Source: Pseudovibrio sp. M1P-2-3 | Lineage (GTDB): Bacteria > Pseudomonadota > Alphaproteobacteria > Rhizobiales > Stappiaceae | NCBI RefSeq assembly: GCF_031501865.1 | Contig: NZ_JARRCW010000001.1 | Span: 1,363,501 to 1,427,500 of the forward strand | Direction of reading: 5' to 3' | Length of the DNA stretch: 64,000 nucleotides | Part shown: piece by piece, positions 52,174 to 61,946 of the stretch | How the letters are laid out: the number at the start of each line of letters is the position of its first letter | How positions within the stretch are numbered: position 1 is the stretch's first letter | Translations under genes and position numbers: made by a program | The notes under the pieces: generated by a model | What the model was told of the DNA's origin: nothing | Seen by the model: the letters and a program-made list of their open reading frames with translations, nothing else | The model's database searches: none

Positions 52174-52629
52174 TTGAAGATAGAAATCAGAGTGGCGGAG
52201 CCGCATGATCTCAATGACGTACTCTCAATTATGAGCGGGGGCGCCATTGCGCAACGAAGAAAACTGGAAACGGTAAATCTGGAGAACTATCGATCCGCGT
52301 TTAAGGAAATTCTTGGAGCGCCCGAGACACAAATTTATGTGGGAGTTGTAAATGATGGCGAAGTGGTGAGCACATACCAGCTCACATTTCTCAAGCGCCT
52401 TTCCTTTGAAGGCAGGCCCAGAGCGAGTATTGAAAGTTTCCATACGAAAGAGGAGTGGAGAGGGAAGGGGATCGGGAAGCAAATGCTTGATCATGCCTAT
52501 CAAAAAACAGTTGCACACGGATGCTGTCTTGTCGAGCTGACATCGAATGCCCTGCGGCTGAATGCTCATCGTTTTTACGAGCGCTATGGCTTTAAACAAA
52601 GCCATCTTGGTTTCAAGTTGGAGCTTTGA
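52174..52629 (+). CDS. GNAT family N-acetyltransferase
   Basis: A 151-residue acetyltransferase: RIAEPHD-like KIEIRVAEPHDLNDV at the start, SIESFHTKEEWRGKGIGKQMLDHAY (RxxGxG acetyl-CoA loop) and NALRLNAHRFYERYGFKQSHLGF. It begins with TTG at 52174 after AGGATTTTGATAGG, with no convincing ATG. It is 12 bases after the GT39 gene, so it belongs to the opg transcript; it may acetylate a sugar or an amino acid. Confidence 0.8.
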   Translation: MKIEIRVAEPHDLNDVLSIMSGGAIAQRRKLETVNLENYRSAFKEILGAPETQIYVGVVNDGEVVSTYQLTFLKRLSFEGRPRASIESFHTKEEWRGKGIGKQMLDHAYQKTVAHGCCLVELTSNALRLNAHRFYERYGFKQSHLGFKLEL

Positions 52630-52777
52630 AATGCAAGGTTCAAGTATGCCCTTGGGGCTCGAGTGTCCAAAAGAAACAGCCCAGACAAGGAAAATTGGCA
52701 TATCCAGCTGTTTCTTGTGAGATTGAAGCTAAGCAGTATGCTTTCGGATAAAGCGTGCCTTGGCTTAGAGGGGCCTC

Positions 52778-53221
52778 TTACTGTATGCGGCGCCAGTTTT
52801 CAGACTTACACACTTCGACAAGTACTGTCTTGCAGCCAGTTAATTTCAACTGCCCATTTTGTTCAAGTGTGACGGTTGCGGCTGCGTCCATTCCCCGGTT
52901 TGGATCGTACACGTTGCCCTTCCATGTGTTGTCTCCTGCAGGTTTCAAGTTGTATAGGATATCAAGACCCAGTACATTGCGACCCCTCTTAGACTTATCT
53001 TCATTGTTGACATCCTTCACAGTTGCCATGTCCTGCCCTTCAGGGACCTGAAATTTAACAACTTTTCCGCAAAGTCCACCGGAACACGGCGCTACAACTA
53101 CGGTTGCATTATCGGCAGTTATCCATTTTCCTTGAATTCCGGTATTTCCAGAATCGGCTGAGACCACTGCGTTTAATGGAAAAAGAAAAAAGACCGCAAG
53201 GAGTGAGGGGAGAATTTTCAT
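52778..53221 (-). CDS. DUF2147 secreted protein
   Basis: A 147-residue protein with signal peptide MKILPSLLAVFFLFPLNAVVSA and the DUF2147 beta-barrel: IQGKWITADNATVVVAPCSGGLCGKVVKF and DILYNLKPAGDNTWKGNVYDPNRGMDAAATVTL, with paired cysteines (CSGGLC, and GCKTVLVEVC) probably disulfide-bonded in the periplasm. The ATG at 53221 is preferred to one 22 codons upstream. Function of the family is not settled. It follows a paralogue at 53331 on the same strand with a 109-base gap. Confidence 0.85.
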   Translation of the reverse strand: MKILPSLLAVFFLFPLNAVVSADSGNTGIQGKWITADNATVVVAPCSGGLCGKVVKFQVPEGQDMATVKDVNNEDKSKRGRNVLGLDILYNLKPAGDNTWKGNVYDPNRGMDAAATVTLEQNGQLKLTGCKTVLVEVCKSENWRRIQ

Positions 53222-53330
53222 AGCTGACCTGTTTTTGTTGTTTTTGGTGCTCCCGCCGATGTCAAGCGGGAGCGTAATTGTCAGCATACAGTCGTTCGGT
53301 GTCGGAAATCTTTAGAGTAAAGACTAAACT

Positions 53331-53747
53331 TTACTTGGATCGGTTCCAAATATCGCCTTTACAAATGAGGCCACCCAAAGCGCAACCGGACAGTTTTAAC
53401 TCGTTTGCAGAAACAAGTTTCATTTTGCCTTTGTAAGTTTTGCCGTCTTCCGCGTTGTAGATTTTTCCCGCCCATTCATTGGAGCCGTTCGGCTTCATGC
53501 CCTGCACGATATTCAGCCCAACCAACTCCCGTGATTGTAAGGATTTGCTAGGGTTTTTGATGTCCTTGCGTGGGTTCTTCAGCCAAACGATTTTACCACA
53601 GATGGCAGAACCGCATGAATACATTTGGATTTTGGCGTTACCGTTAGAACGTTTCCATACCCCTTCAGGTCCCGCTGCTTGACTTGCTCCCGCAATCGAG
53701 GCTGAAAGAATAAGTCCCAGGCCAAGAGCTTTCAATTGTGTTTTCAT
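53331..53747 (-). CDS. DUF2147 secreted protein, paralogue
   Basis: A 138-residue protein with signal peptide MKTQLKALGLGLILSASIAGASQA and GVWKRSNGNAKIQMYSCGSAICGKIVWL followed by GLNIVQGMKPNGSNEWAGKIYNAEDGKTYKGKM and a Cys pair GCALGGLIC. It is the better-conserved of two DUF2147 copies. Both have cysteines in matching places, so they arose by duplication. A GGAGGAAATT ribosome-binding site precedes the ATG at 53747. The promoter must lie in 53748-53900. Confidence 0.88.
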   Translation of the reverse strand: MKTQLKALGLGLILSASIAGASQAAGPEGVWKRSNGNAKIQMYSCGSAICGKIVWLKNPRKDIKNPSKSLQSRELVGLNIVQGMKPNGSNEWAGKIYNAEDGKTYKGKMKLVSANELKLSGCALGGLICKGDIWNRSK

Positions 53748-54329
53748 AATTTCCTCCCAAAGTGATTATTTCAACTTGTAAAGTTTAAGGTTACCTGAGG
53801 TTGGTACAACTTAAAATAGGCTGAAGGTTTGAACTTGGGGAAAGCTTGCCCCAAATAAATAACTATTTACAAAATAATTTGGTGGGCAAACTTACTCATC
53901 GCCTAATGAGTGTATGCGAGAATAGAAACCGATAAATCGTCATCTGATATTTCTAATAGGCTCTGTTTACAAATAGGTTTCGCAAATCCAGAATTTTGTG
54001 GTCCAAGGTAGTTTTATGAGAGGTTACCCTGGTGCGTCGCTAAAACGAGATTTCTTCACAAAATCTGTCCTTAATATTAGGCAACACTATCTCTACTTTT
54101 AAACTCGATCGAATATTGGGGGATTACCCTCAGTCTAGTGGCGACTATTTGTTATGAGTATAGAACTTAGTGGAATACGGGCTCTGGCGTAGGTTGATTT
54201 TGTCTTCCGATGCTAGCGCTTTGATCGAATGTACATACGTTTCGAAACATGTGATCACTGTCCGATTTTTTTAAACTCACGTTCTCATGGAAGTGCAACC
54301 TGCCCTTTTTGCATATGAATTTGAAAACG
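53748..54329. other. Intergenic region, no gene seen
   Basis: Mixed AT-rich sequence of 582 bases. I find no supported coding region, hairpin terminator or repeat shared with elsewhere in the window. Confidence 0.5.
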
Positions 54330-54923
54330 TTACTTGCCAGAAATATTGTATTTCTTTTCAAAGTACGCTCTGTGTTTTTCTTCCGTCTGCACCATCGCAG
54401 AAATCTCTGCATTGCGACCTCCCGCTATGACCGCATACCGCGCCAAGTGCCATTTGCGCTGTTCTTGAGTTAATTGGTATATAGTCATGTCAGTGTCGGC
54501 CAGCAACGCATGTATATCGCCGCCGGAGCGACTGACAGCGCTCAAGTGCGCCTCAAAGCGGACAAATTCATCATAGCTTTTGAACGTGGCGCCCTCGGCA
54601 AGCTGATTGGATTGCTTTTGAAAACGACCGACAGAGGGATTGTCGAAGACCGCTCGATACCGGTCAAGTGCTGGCGTGCAGTATATGCGTTTAGTCAAGG
54701 CCTTGGAGAACACGGCGTTCACAGCATTCCACTCGGTCTCGTCAACTTCCAAGATCGTCAAAATTTCATTTAGAGGTTGCTGGTTGATAAGCCGCGCCAT
54801 GCCTGCAGCCCATTCCTCAAATTGCACATTGTGTACTGGCGGGGGAAGGTTTTTAGACAATGCTGGTTGCACCAAAATACCCAATAGTAAGATGAAACGG
54901 GGAATTATGGTCAAAAACGACAT
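54330..54923 (-). CDS. Hypothetical secreted protein
   Basis: A 197-residue protein with a clear signal peptide (MSFLTIIPRFILLLGILVQPALS) followed by a helical domain (FEEWAAGMARLINQQPLNEILTILEV, YDEFVRFEAHLSAVSRSG). It has one Cys after the signal and no recognisable catalytic motif. I do not recognise the family. The ATG at 54923 best matches the signal; a longer frame to 54962 adds 13 residues without a ribosome-binding site. It stands alone. Confidence 0.6.
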   Translation of the reverse strand: MSFLTIIPRFILLLGILVQPALSKNLPPPVHNVQFEEWAAGMARLINQQPLNEILTILEVDETEWNAVNAVFSKALTKRIYCTPALDRYRAVFDNPSVGRFQKQSNQLAEGATFKSYDEFVRFEAHLSAVSRSGGDIHALLADTDMTIYQLTQEQRKWHLARYAVIAGGRNAEISAMVQTEEKHRAYFEKKYNISGK

Positions 54924-55137
54924 GAATTGGACCCTTGCAAGAACGTGTGTAAATGGAATCAATTACTTTAAGTTGAGTAAGGTGACTTATTACGCATTGA
55001 GCTGCAACTAGATTTCTGTAAACTTTGGTTTCGCCGAGCGTTTCTTCTCTTCGCTCTCAAACATTATGCCTTGCGCATTCTGGGGTCCCTATCTCTATTA
55101 ATAAATCAGGTGGGCTTACCCCAAAAACTACATCAGT

Positions 55138-55485
55138 TTTCTTTTACGTCCCTATGCGGTTTCCTGCCCTGATCTTGAGGAGATCATGGAGGAACGGGGT
55201 GTTGATCTAGACCATACTACCCTCAATCTTCGGGCAGTTGAGTATTCGCTGCTGACTGCAAAAGAAGCTAGAAAACAAAAGTAAAAAGTGAGGCCCTCGT
55301 GGCGCATGAACAAGACAGACCTTAAGAATAGAGGTAAATGGGTTTACTGATATCACGCCCTTGATGAAGAGGCTGCAACGCTGTTCTTTGCGAAAGCCAT
55401 TGGCAATAATGCAATGCCGGAAAAGGTTGTTAAGGACAAGAGCGGAGCCAACAAAGCTGGGCTCAACACCGTCAACCGTTCCTGA
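55138..55485 (+). pseudogene. Decayed IS6-family transposase remnant
   Basis: Frame by frame translation gives YAVSCPDLEEIMEERGVD then HTTLN, later SWRMNKTDLKNRGKWVY*YHALDEEAATLFFAKAI and MPEKVVKDKSGANKAG, matching the order YRDLEEIMEERG, WRMDETYIKVKGKWVYLYRAVD and KVVIDKSGAN of IS6-family DDE transposases. At least two in-frame stops, lost blocks and no intact start show decay. It is upstream of the autotransporter gene and may mark how that gene arrived. Confidence 0.7.
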
Positions 55486-55715
55486 CTTCTTGGGTGGGGT
55501 ACTGTGTCAACAGTAGTAACGGCAATATGAGTGGGTCCATCATCTTATAGAAAGATGTGGTAATAATTAATAGTAGTAATTGTATCATGTGTAAGTGTTA
55601 ATAGAAGATATAATCTACACATTAAATGTATAATGCGCAATGAAAGTGTTTATAATTTATTTAACTATTAATCTAATAGATTATATGCAGCGGTGACTAA
55701 TTGGATGCATATAAG

Positions 55716-58700
55716 ATGAAGAATTATATATACATTAATCTTTATGGATTTTGTGTGGTTGTAATTATAACTTCACTTGTGAGCCCGTCTCTCGGTGATG
55801 ACTTGATTGTTGGCAGTTCAAGCGGACAATCCGTGACCTTTAATGATGGGGCTACCCATGCATACGATAATATCGAGGTTTCCGAAGCATCCACTGATAC
55901 CGGGACAATTAACGTTAACCAAAGCGGTACAACTTTAACTTCTTCAGGAACTGCGGTGGTTGGTGAGGCTGGTGTCGGTACCATAAATGTTAAAAGTGGT
56001 GGGGCGCTTTCTGTCAATACCATGACCCTTGGTTCAGATGCTTCGCCTGCAAGTGGAACAATGAACCTTTCAGAAGGGAATTCCAGCTACACGTCAACCG
56101 GAGCTACGGTGATCGGGGGGAGTGGTACCGGCACATGGAATATGTCATCTGCCGCAACGGCGGATTCCGGGTCTTCCAGTACGCTCGGGCAATCTGAAGA
56201 TGGTACAGGAACGGCCGCTATCTCCGGCGCCAATACCCGTTGGCACACGAATGGCACTTTGACTGTGGGGGGCAGTGGAACGGGAAGTTTAAGCGTAACG
56301 GATAATGCGCTGGTTATAAGCAAGACCGGAGATATTGGGTCTCAGTCAACATCCAAGGGTAACACAGTCACAATTAGCGATGGCGGCCAATGGACAGTTA
56401 ACGCGGACCACCTCACCATTGGAAATTCCGGCTCAGGAACTATGACTGTGGAAAATGGCGGCCAGGCTCTAACCGATGATGGTACTGTGATTGGCAATCA
56501 ATCCACCGGTGAAGGCACTTTGACAATCACAGGTTCCAGTTCAGACTTTATATTAAGTGGCATCATGACGGTGGGCGTTGACGGAACTGGATCCCTTACC
56601 CTTAAAGATGGAGGCTCCTTTATTAGAGAGGGAGGGACTGGTGGGATTACAGTGGCGCAAAACAGCGGTTCCACTGGCTCTGTCATTATTGGAAGTGCAG
56701 CGGGGTCAGATCCAGTCTCCCCCGGATACATTACTGCCGGTACTGTTTCCATGGGAAGCGGCAATGGTACAACGATCTTTAATCACAATTCCTCCAATTA
56801 CAGTTTTGTTCCCTCATTTTCTGGCAGTGGCACCGTAGAGGTTTACAGCGGTTCCACCAATATTGATGGAACAACCTCTGACTACTCTGGAAGCTTGCAG
56901 GGGATTGGCGGAGAATTTATTGTGCGGGGTGGTGCCAGTTTCACAAATGACAACACATATATTGGCTATACCACAAGCTCCGATAGCACTTTGACCATAT
57001 CAAGTGGAAATTTTAGCGCTAATACGGCCCTCTATGCCGGTTATAAAGGAACTGGAACTGTCAACGTAACGTCGGGGGGAAGTATATCTGGAGGTATACC
57101 TGATGTTTACGTGGGATATGAATCTGGCTCGGAAGGTACCTTGAATATAACTGAGTCCGCGACCATGGCTCTAAGTAATGCCCTTTATGCTGGCTATAAT
57201 GGCACGGGAACTGTCAATGTGACTTCAGCGGGGAGTTTAACTAGTGGAGTCTACGATGTCTATGTTGGTTATGGGGACGATTCAACTGGAACTTTGAATG
57301 TTACGGAAGCGGGAGTCATTACGCTCAAGAACAGTGAGTTTTACATTGGCTATCAAGGGGATGGGACTCTTAATATAAATACCGAAGGTGCGATTCAAAC
57401 CAAAAGCGGATCAGTTGGAGATCAAAGCGGAAGTAAAGGTACCGTAAATCTCTCCGGTCAGAACAGTAAATGGCTTGTTTTAGAGGATGATATTACAGTA
57501 GGGGGGGCTGGGGATGGTATTGTTTCCATAACTAGTGGAGCAAGCGTCAGCAGTTACTCTGGTACTATTGCTGCTAGTGCGGGAAGTAATGGCGAACTTA
57601 TAGTGAATGGAGAAGGCTCCTCTTGGAGGAACTCAGAGGATATGAACATTGGAGAAAGCGGAGCTGCAACTGTTACCCTATCATACAATGGAGCCCTCAC
57701 TGTTGACGACAATGACAATCTGGGAACCATCATCCTTGCCAAAAATTCTGGCAGTAGCGCTACAATCAACATTGGCGCGAAGGCTGGCGCAACCGCTGTT
57801 CCTGCCGGATACATCAATGCAGACACGCTGCAAATGGAAGCGGGAACTGTATCCCTGATTTTCAACCATACAAACAGTTCCTATGAGTTCGAGCCTAATA
57901 TTTCGACGACCGGTGGAACTTATGTAGTTGAGGCTTATAGTGGTACGACAAGCTTGACCGGGACGGTTAGTTTAGCGGGGAGTATCAATGTTTATGGCGG
58001 TACCACAAGCCTGAGTGGCCCGGTTAGCCTGACAGGAAATCTTAGTGTTTATAGTGGGGAAATTGACTTTGAGAATACAGTCAGCACCTTAGACAACTCA
58101 ATTGGAGTAGATGCAGATTCTGACGGTAACATGTCTCTTAACGGAGGTGATGCTGCCATGACAGTCAATGGTCAGTTTCACATTGGTGATGCTGGAGCTG
58201 GAAAACTAATTATTCAAAACGGAGCCAGCTTGTCGACGCCGACAGCGACTTTAGGAAACCAGTCAGGATCTACGGGGGCCGCCAAACTGAAAGGCACATC
58301 TTCAAGTTGGAAAAATGACTCCGATTTTGATGTGGGAGAATCTGGAACAGGGCGGCTAACACTTTCAAGTGGAGCTATTCTCACAGTTCAAGACGGGGAA
58401 GGCACTGTAAATGTCGCAGTGAACGAGGGGTCCTCGGGTGTCATTCGTATGGGAGCGCCGGGGGGGGATGCTGCGGCAGCGTCCGGCCAGCTCTCCGCTG
58501 CAAATATAGTCTTTGGAAAGGGCTCTGGCAAAGTAACCTTTAATCATACTTCCACGTCTAGCAGCCCCCTTAGCTTTACGAGTAATATTTCAGGAACAGG
58601 GAGCCTGTCGGTTCAGGGCGGGTACACCTCTTTGAGCGGTACTTTGGGCAATGATGTCACAGCAACCATTACGCCAAATTCTTCCAATGATGCAGCAGGG

Positions 58701-60278
58701 CTTTTTGTACTGGGAACCGCCAATGGGAACTTTACTGTAGGAGAGGGTGGCTATCTTGGGGGAACCGGTACCATCGGCACTGCAACTTTTAACAGTGGTG
58801 CAGTCTTGGAGGCAGGTTCAAACTCAAGTACCTATGGTCAGCTTACAATTTCTGGAGACATGACTCTTGGTAGTAGTAATGGAGGAGCAACCTATAATGT
58901 GAACATTGATGCGCAAGGGCAGACCAATTCCGTGGACGTTGGCGAAACAGCATCAATCGCTGAAAAATCCGTTGTAGCTCTTTATGCAGATCAAAGTTCC
59001 ACCTATGCCAAAACCACCAGCTATGAAATCCTGCAGGCCGGAACCCTGTCGGGAACCTTTAACGGAGTAACCAATGGGAACTATCCTGGCAACCTCGTCC
59101 CATCGCTCGGCTATGCCAATAACACCGTAACCTTGACAGTGGCTAATACCACGGCCTCAGTAGCAAGTGTGGCCCGAACCTCCAACCAGATCGAAATGGC
59201 CAAGGCCGTGGACGAGTTGCGCTTGCAATCCTTGCAGGAGCAACTGGCCGCTGCCGAGGCCGGGGCAAGTGTAGCGGAGCTGGTCGACACATATTCGCCG
59301 ATCTATGCTGGGCTGATGTTTCTTGACCCCGCTGATACCCGCCGAGCGCTGGAAGCTCTGGATGGCGAAATCTATGCCTCCATTACCTCTGTAATGTTAG
59401 AGGACAGCCGCTTTTTGCGCGAAGCGGTACTGGCGCAGCAGGCCCCCGATGTGGCCCGTTACAGTTGGGTGCAAGGGTTTGGTTCTTGGGCCAACTGGGA
59501 TGATAACGGTAATGCTACGTCCTTGACACGTAACACCGGTGGTTTCTTTGCCGGTGTTGATGGACAAGTGGCCGAGCCTTTACGCGTAGGCCTGTTGGCT
59601 GGCTACAGCTATTCCAGTTATGACGTGAGCAATCGCAATTCCTCTGCAGAAGCTAATAGCCTCCATCTGGGAGCCTACAGTGATCTGGAGAGCAAACAGA
59701 CAAAACTAAAGCTGGGGGCCGCCTATGCGGTGGGCTTTGTAGATGCGGGCCGCACCGTTGCCTATGGCGGTTTTACCGATGACCCCGGCGGCAATTACAC
59801 CACCGGCACCATCCAGCTGTTCGGACAGGCCTCACATACCTTTGAAACTCCCTTTGCCAAGCTGGTGCCCTTTGCCGGAGGCGCTTTCGTTGCGCAGACA
59901 GCCACTTCATTTCTAGAAGATGGCGACGAGGCGTCTCTTCTGGTGTCTCCTGACACGGAAACGGTGTATTTTTCCAATATTGGCGGAAGAGTCCAAAAAG
60001 ACTTCCAAGTGTCCGGTTATACTGTCGCCCTCAACCTTGGCGCCTCTTGGCAACATCTGTTTGGCAATGACACTGCCCAGATCCATAATATTTTACAGAG
60101 TCAGAACGAGGTCTCCAATATTAAAGGTATCTCATTATCGCGTGACACTGCTCTGGTCGCGGCTGGGCTGTCACTGATCATCAACGACAACATCCGCGCC
60201 AGCCTGACTTATGACGGACAGTTCAGTAACAGCTATACCGACAACGGCCTCAATGGGACGCTCAGGATAAAGTTTTAA
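55716..60278 (+). CDS. Autotransporter (type Va) with repetitive beta-helix passenger
   Basis: About 1520 residues: signal peptide MKNYIYINLYGFCVVVIITSL (cleavage near LGD), a Gly/Ser/Thr-rich passenger to about residue 1190 made of many repeats of the type GTGTVNVTSGGS...YVGY and GTLTITxSS, a helical linker (KAVDELRLQSLQEQLAAAEAGASVAEL) and a C-terminal beta-barrel (SWVQGFGSWANWDDNGNATSLTRN..., ending LRIKF with terminal Phe). This is a self-secreted surface adhesin or S-layer-like protein. A TTG at 55701 is an alternative start. It is followed by an IS630 element. Confidence 0.9.
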   Translation: MKNYIYINLYGFCVVVIITSLVSPSLGDDLIVGSSSGQSVTFNDGATHAYDNIEVSEASTDTGTINVNQSGTTLTSSGTAVVGEAGVGTINVKSGGALSVNTMTLGSDASPASGTMNLSEGNSSYTSTGATVIGGSGTGTWNMSSAATADSGSSSTLGQSEDGTGTAAISGANTRWHTNGTLTVGGSGTGSLSVTDNALVISKTGDIGSQSTSKGNTVTISDGGQWTVNADHLTIGNSGSGTMTVENGGQALTDDGTVIGNQSTGEGTLTITGSSSDFILSGIMTVGVDGTGSLTLKDGGSFIREGGTGGITVAQNSGSTGSVIIGSAAGSDPVSPGYITAGTVSMGSGNGTTIFNHNSSNYSFVPSFSGSGTVEVYSGSTNIDGTTSDYSGSLQGIGGEFIVRGGASFTNDNTYIGYTTSSDSTLTISSGNFSANTALYAGYKGTGTVNVTSGGSISGGIPDVYVGYESGSEGTLNITESATMALSNALYAGYNGTGTVNVTSAGSLTSGVYDVYVGYGDDSTGTLNVTEAGVITLKNSEFYIGYQGDGTLNINTEGAIQTKSGSVGDQSGSKGTVNLSGQNSKWLVLEDDITVGGAGDGIVSITSGASVSSYSGTIAASAGSNGELIVNGEGSSWRNSEDMNIGESGAATVTLSYNGALTVDDNDNLGTIILAKNSGSSATINIGAKAGATAVPAGYINADTLQMEAGTVSLIFNHTNSSYEFEPNISTTGGTYVVEAYSGTTSLTGTVSLAGSINVYGGTTSLSGPVSLTGNLSVYSGEIDFENTVSTLDNSIGVDADSDGNMSLNGGDAAMTVNGQFHIGDAGAGKLIIQNGASLSTPTATLGNQSGSTGAAKLKGTSSSWKNDSDFDVGESGTGRLTLSSGAILTVQDGEGTVNVAVNEGSSGVIRMGAPGGDAAAASGQLSAANIVFGKGSGKVTFNHTSTSSSPLSFTSNISGTGSLSVQGGYTSLSGTLGNDVTATITPNSSNDAAGLFVLGTANGNFTVGEGGYLGGTGTIGTATFNSGAVLEAGSNSSTYGQLTISGDMTLGSSNGGATYNVNIDAQGQTNSVDVGETASIAEKSVVALYADQSSTYAKTTSYEILQAGTLSGTFNGVTNGNYPGNLVPSLGYANNTVTLTVANTTASVASVARTSNQIEMAKAVDELRLQSLQEQLAAAEAGASVAELVDTYSPIYAGLMFLDPADTRRALEALDGEIYASITSVMLEDSRFLREAVLAQQAPDVARYSWVQGFGSWANWDDNGNATSLTRNTGGFFAGVDGQVAEPLRVGLLAGYSYSSYDVSNRNSSAEANSLHLGAYSDLESKQTKLKLGAAYAVGFVDAGRTVAYGGFTDDPGGNYTTGTIQLFGQASHTFETPFAKLVPFAGGAFVAQTATSFLEDGDEASLLVSPDTETVYFSNIGGRVQKDFQVSGYTVALNLGASWQHLFGNDTAQIHNILQSQNEVSNIKGISLSRDTALVAAGLSLIINDNIRASLTYDGQFSNSYTDNGLNGTLRIKF

Positions 60279-60375
60279 GAACAGTATGCCTAAAGCAATG
60301 AGGCGCAACGCTGAATCGATTGGGGATTCCCAATCAGGTTGATTTGTGATTCACTCCTTTTAGGGAGGAGATCAC

Positions 60376-60804
60376 ATGGGCCGGCCACTTTCACTTGATT
60401 TACGCCTTCGCTTTAAAAGGCTCATTTTATCCGGGATGAGCGGGCGTGAAGCAGCACGCCGCCTGCTGATCTCTCCAGCATCAGGATCTCGCTTGGCCCG
60501 TAAAGTTCGGGAGGGGCAGAGTTTAATCCCGGTCAGGACAGGGCGCCCAAAGGGAGGCGGAAAATTGGAGCCCTACCTCTCCTTCTTGCGCGAGCTGGTC
60601 AATCAAGACGGAGATATCACGTTGATGGAGTTATGTGATGCACTTTTCATGGCTGAGGGAGTGAGGGTTCACCATACTTCCGTCTCCAAGGCTTTGCGCC
60701 GTCTTGGCTACACCTATAAAAAAAATCGTTGGTGGCAACCGAGCGTGGCAAACTCCATGTACAAAATGCCAGAGATGAATGGCGCCACACCCGTCAGCCT
60801 ATAA
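60376..60804 (+). CDS. IS630 transposase OrfA (helix-turn-helix part)
   Basis: A 142-residue frame: [44 protein letters not shown] is an N-terminal helix-turn-helix, followed by [35 protein letters not shown]. The natural sequence then continues in OrfB. The shift site is a run of eight A (60718-60725) after TAT, an A AAA AAA slippery heptamer, where -1 slippage yields [11 protein letters not shown], the usual IS630 sequence. Without slippage the product ends as a 142-residue OrfA. Confidence 0.82.
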   Translation: MGRPLSLDLRLRFKRLILSGMSGREAARRLLISPASGSRLARKVREGQSLIPVRTGRPKGGGKLEPYLSFLRELVNQDGDITLMELCDALFMAEGVRVHHTSVSKALRRLGYTYKKNRWWQPSVANSMYKMPEMNGATPVSL

Positions 60805-61334
60805 TGCGTGATCTGCCTGAGAGACTGGTGTTTCTCGATGAAACCAGTGTTAAAACGAATTTAACCCGGCTGCGAGGCCGAGCCTTTAAAGGGGAACGAG
60901 CCCTTGACACAGCGCCGTTTGGACGCTGGCAGAACCAGACCTTTATCGCCGGTTTGACCCACGAGGGACTCATTGCGCCCTGGGTTCTGGACGGGGCCAT
61001 GAATGGCAAGGCATTCACCACTTATATCACGACACAACTGGCTCCATGCTTGCACCCTAAAACGGTGGTCATTCTGGATAACCTGTCCACACACAAAGTT
61101 CCAGAAGCCGCAAGGGCCCTCAGACAAAGCGGGTGTTGGTTCCTTTTTCTGCCGCCCTATTCTCCTGATCTCAATCCTATCGAAATGGCGTTTTCCAAGC
61201 TCAAAGCACACCTACGCAGAATGAAAGCCAGAACCTTTGAGACCTTGATAAAGGCTCTGGGTGACATATGCGATCTGTTCACACCCCAAGAGTGTTGGAA
61301 TTACTTCAAGGCAGCTGGATATGTTTCAGTATAA
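60729..61334 (+). CDS. IS630 transposase OrfB (DDE part)
   Basis: A 201-residue frame carrying the catalytic DDE core: [16 protein letters not shown] (first Asp), [16 protein letters not shown] (second Asp) and [24 protein letters not shown] (Glu). It has no good start of its own; expression as a fusion with OrfA through -1 frameshifting at 60718-60725 is likely. The frame is otherwise intact. Confidence 0.85.
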   Translation: MVATERGKLHVQNARDEWRHTRQPIMRDLPERLVFLDETSVKTNLTRLRGRAFKGERALDTAPFGRWQNQTFIAGLTHEGLIAPWVLDGAMNGKAFTTYITTQLAPCLHPKTVVILDNLSTHKVPEAARALRQSGCWFLFLPPYSPDLNPIEMAFSKLKAHLRRMKARTFETLIKALGDICDLFTPQECWNYFKAAGYVSV

Positions 61335-61400
61335 AGGCTCAAGACTATAGCCAAAATGATATGAGATCATCCTAATCACTTGAGGCACTCAATTCATATA

Positions 61401-61687
61401 AAAGTAGCAGATAATTATTGAAACTAGTTTCGGGTTAATGAAACGTGGGTCCAGAGCATTAGTTGCCTACGAACATCAAGATCAGAGACTGACCCCAATT
61501 AAGTGCTTTCTCTTGTAGTCAAGTCAGGGACACCGTATTGTTAACCTCCAGTCAGGGTAGGGGGGGGCTGAGTCAACGGCCTCTCTCACGCGAACCCATA
61601 GATTGACGAGGTGCAAGGCCTCCAAATTCACGCAACCCTCACACTTATTACGTCTTATAACAATGATAGCGTACAATATTTTTCGCA
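61401..61687. other. Noncoding sequence between IS630 and ISc
   Basis: No supported gene. It contains CTGACCCCAATTAAGTG and other short stretches that resemble decayed insertion-sequence ends, but I cannot assign a family. Confidence 0.4.
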
Positions 61688-61744
61688 TCTGTGGATGCCC
61701 CGTGTTTTGCAAGTTGTTTTTCGAGCAATTTTGGCATGTGATCG

Positions 61745-61865
61745 GTTGCGGTCATCTGTCAGGCCTCGTTGTGCGGCGCTGCATTTGCCGCGGGCCGGTA
61801 TGGAGATACGCAACTTGGCTCCAATACACATTTGCGGGCTTTTTGCCCGGTGCGAAAGACTGGTT
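61745..61865 (-). ncRNA. Guide (seek/bridge-type) RNA of ISc
   Basis: On the minus strand: TTTCGCA (61857-61851) is complementary to the right flank TGCGAAA; a CGGGC/GCCCG hairpin with loop AAAAA follows; GCAAATGTG (61835-61827) equals the left flank over 9 bases; CTCCAT (61805-61800) is complementary to left-end ATGGAG; ACAGATG (61759-61753) equals the right end. Four guides agree with the actual flanks and ends. The order (right target guide before left) is shared with ISb. RNA ends are approximate. Confidence 0.8.
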
Positions 61866-61946
61866 ATGCCAAGTCGGATCTAGTCGATCGTTTACCCTTA
61901 CTGCTCAAAGCCCTCCTCACATCCCGACGGACCTGTCCTGAAGCAC

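Larger units (their letters stand above)
60340..61400 (+). mobile_element. IS630-family insertion sequence
   Basis: Two overlapping frames (60376-60804 and 60729-61334) together form one IS630 transposase. Boundaries were not fixed: GAATCGATTGGGGATTC (60313) upstream and AATGATATGAGATCATCC downstream are only partly inverted copies. It lies directly after the autotransporter. Confidence 0.7.

Noticed and set aside
56900..57400. Possible CRISPR or tandem DNA repeats
   Set aside because: The repeats are diverged, in frame and coding for the autotransporter passenger, with no unique spacers.
60376..61334. IS630 transposase as a plain pseudogene
   Set aside because: Both frames are intact and joined at a slippery A-run, so programmed frameshifting is the better reading.
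61603..61941. 112-codon frame after the IS630 element
   Set aside because: It runs antisense through the ISc guide-RNA region and has no family similarity.
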